This document shows, piece after piece, positions 62,230 to 64,000 of a stretch of 64,000 nt of DNA (position 1 is its first letter; each line of letters opens with the position of its first letter). The position numbers and the translations under genes are program-made. The stretch is from the NCBI GenBank assembly GCA_017745595.1, contig WMBV01000018.1, positions 1 to 64,000 on the forward strand, read 5' to 3'. This DNA comes from Bordetella petrii. GTDB taxonomy: Bacteria; Pseudomonadota; Gammaproteobacteria; Burkholderiales; Burkholderiaceae_B. The notes beneath the pieces are model-generated. The model saw only the letters and a program-made list of their open reading frames with translations. It did no database searches and was not told the DNA's origin.

Positions 62230-62520
62230 TTACTTCAGATACGTGCGCAGTATTTTCATCAGGGCTTCGATTTCGGCATCGGGGTCCGTGCCGGCCGGCG
62301 CGGCGCCGGCCGTGCCGGAAGACCCGAACAGCTCGCGCATGTGGCTGTCCAGGACTTCGGCCATCAATCCGTTCGCCGCGCCGCGCAGCGCGGCGATTTG
62401 CTGCAGCAGCGCCCGGCAATCCGTACCGTCTTCCACCGCGCGCTCCAGCGCCTCGGCCTGGCCCTTGATGCGGCGCAGGCGCGTGACGGCCCGTTTTTTG
62501 TCTTCCGGCGAATGAGGCAT
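62230..62520 (-). CDS. frmR: Formaldehyde-responsive repressor FrmR
   Basis: The product has 96 residues of the CsoR/RcnR/FrmR all-helical family. Pro2, Cys35 (DGTDCRALLQQ) and His60 (LDSHMRELF) match the residues used by E. coli and Salmonella FrmR to sense formaldehyde. RLRRIKGQAEALERAVED is the family's first helix. It lies 25 bp downstream of frmA on the same strand, the reverse of the E. coli frmRAB order, so repressor and enzyme are cotranscribed from the frmA promoter. A G-tract operator of the expected type is found at that promoter. Confidence 0.92.
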   Translation of the reverse strand: MPHSPEDKKRAVTRLRRIKGQAEALERAVEDGTDCRALLQQIAALRGAANGLMAEVLDSHMRELFGSSGTAGAAPAGTDPDAEIEALMKILRTYLK

Positions 62521-62545
62521 GGCGCGGCGGTTCCGGGTCGGCCGA

Positions 62546-63715
<1,170 letters not shown>

Positions 63716-63828
63716 GTGGGCAGCCCGGCCGACGGCCCGCCGCGCTCGCGCCGCCCGGCTTTCGTCCCGGGCGACGGGGCAGGTATCATACGCAGGCTCA
63801 ACTAACGTTTTAACGTAAGGCGATCCTC

Positions 63829-64000
63829 ATGAATACGCGACGCGCTTTATTGTCTGGCGGTGTGCTTCTGGCATTTTCCATCTCGGCGCAAGCGGCGAGC
63901 ATGGCCTTCATGAACGACACCATACTTTCCAGCATACCCAAGAAAGACCGGGCCGAGTTCCGCGCGGCGGTCACCCAGACCCTGGAAAGCGAGCCCGATG
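63829..64000 (+). CDS. Exported protein, N-terminal part (cut by window end)
   Basis: The first 57 codons are visible. MNTRRALLSGGVLLAFSIS is followed by AQAASMAFMND, giving a signal peptide with likely cleavage at AQA-A. The mature start continues MAFMNDTILSSIPKKDRAEFRAAV and TQTLESEPD. The segment resembles the repeat-like FxxDxxxF-x-x-AVxxxLExxPDG pattern near the end of RT0821/Lpp0805-type surface antigens, but with so little sequence this is only a suggestion. TAAGG precedes the start. It is divergent from frmA across a 173-bp region holding the FrmR-type operator. Confidence 0.6.
   Translation, partial: MNTRRALLSGGVLLAFSISAQAASMAFMNDTILSSIPKKDRAEFRAAVTQTLESEPD

Overview
The window is a GC-rich chromosomal stretch that looks like a Bordetella/Achromobacter-type betaproteobacterium (family Alcaligenaceae). 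The grounds are gene content rather than any database match: six intact Bug-type solute receptors, repeated CaiB, acyl-CoA ligase and LysR modules, and two families of short intergenic repeats. The species cannot be named from sequence alone.

Layout. 1-0.4 kb: right end of an IS3-family element that has landed inside a palindromic repeat, then tRNA-Pro(TGG). 0.5-2.2 kb: MgtC-like protein, Hsp15, glutathione S-transferase. 2.4-7.5 kb: complete branched-chain 2-oxoacid dehydrogenase operon (E1 alpha, E1 beta, E2, E3). 7.7-12.6 kb: acyl-CoA dehydrogenase, LysR regulator, Bug receptor and acyl-CoA ligase, linked by shared T-N11-A operator-like sites. 12.8-13.9 kb: broken isochorismatase-like gene, VOC protein, repeat cluster and a Bug gene remnant. 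13.9-19.3 kb: Bug receptor, HMG-CoA-lyase-like enzyme and CaiB CoA-transferase, divergent from a PrpR-like sigma-54 activator, with a consensus -24/-12 promoter and an upstream dyad. 19.5-26.4 kb: MFS transporter, atypical SDR, asparaginase, TPP enzyme, LysR remnant, Bug receptor, flavin reductase. 26.6-34.8 kb: outer-membrane phospholipase, then a probable L-pipecolate/lysine catabolic locus (amaB-like dehydrogenase, polar amino acid ABC importer, amaA-like oxidase, XRE-cupin regulator), then tRNA-Arg(TCT). 35-49.9 kb: a tightly coupled 12-gene minus-strand operon with a TetR regulator, Liv-type ABC importer and a full acyl-CoA activation and beta-oxidation set. 50.1-56.3 kb: DUF35 protein and thiolase-like protein, CoA-transferase A/B, Bug receptor, PcaB-like lyase, GntR regulator. 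56.4-62.2 kb: MmgE/PrpD protein, Bug, PcaC, PcaD, Bug, divergent from a LysR regulator. 62.2-63.7 kb: glutathione-dependent formaldehyde detoxification (FrmR, FrmA) with an FrmR-type operator. The window ends in a partial exported-protein gene.

How the genes fit together. Almost everything serves uptake, CoA activation and oxidation of organic acids. Each catabolic module has its own local regulator and often its own orphan receptor without membrane subunits. The palindromic repeats, often in opposite-orientation pairs 56-61 bp apart, occur from 0.1 to 28.1 kb and were not seen in the catabolic block after tRNA-Arg.
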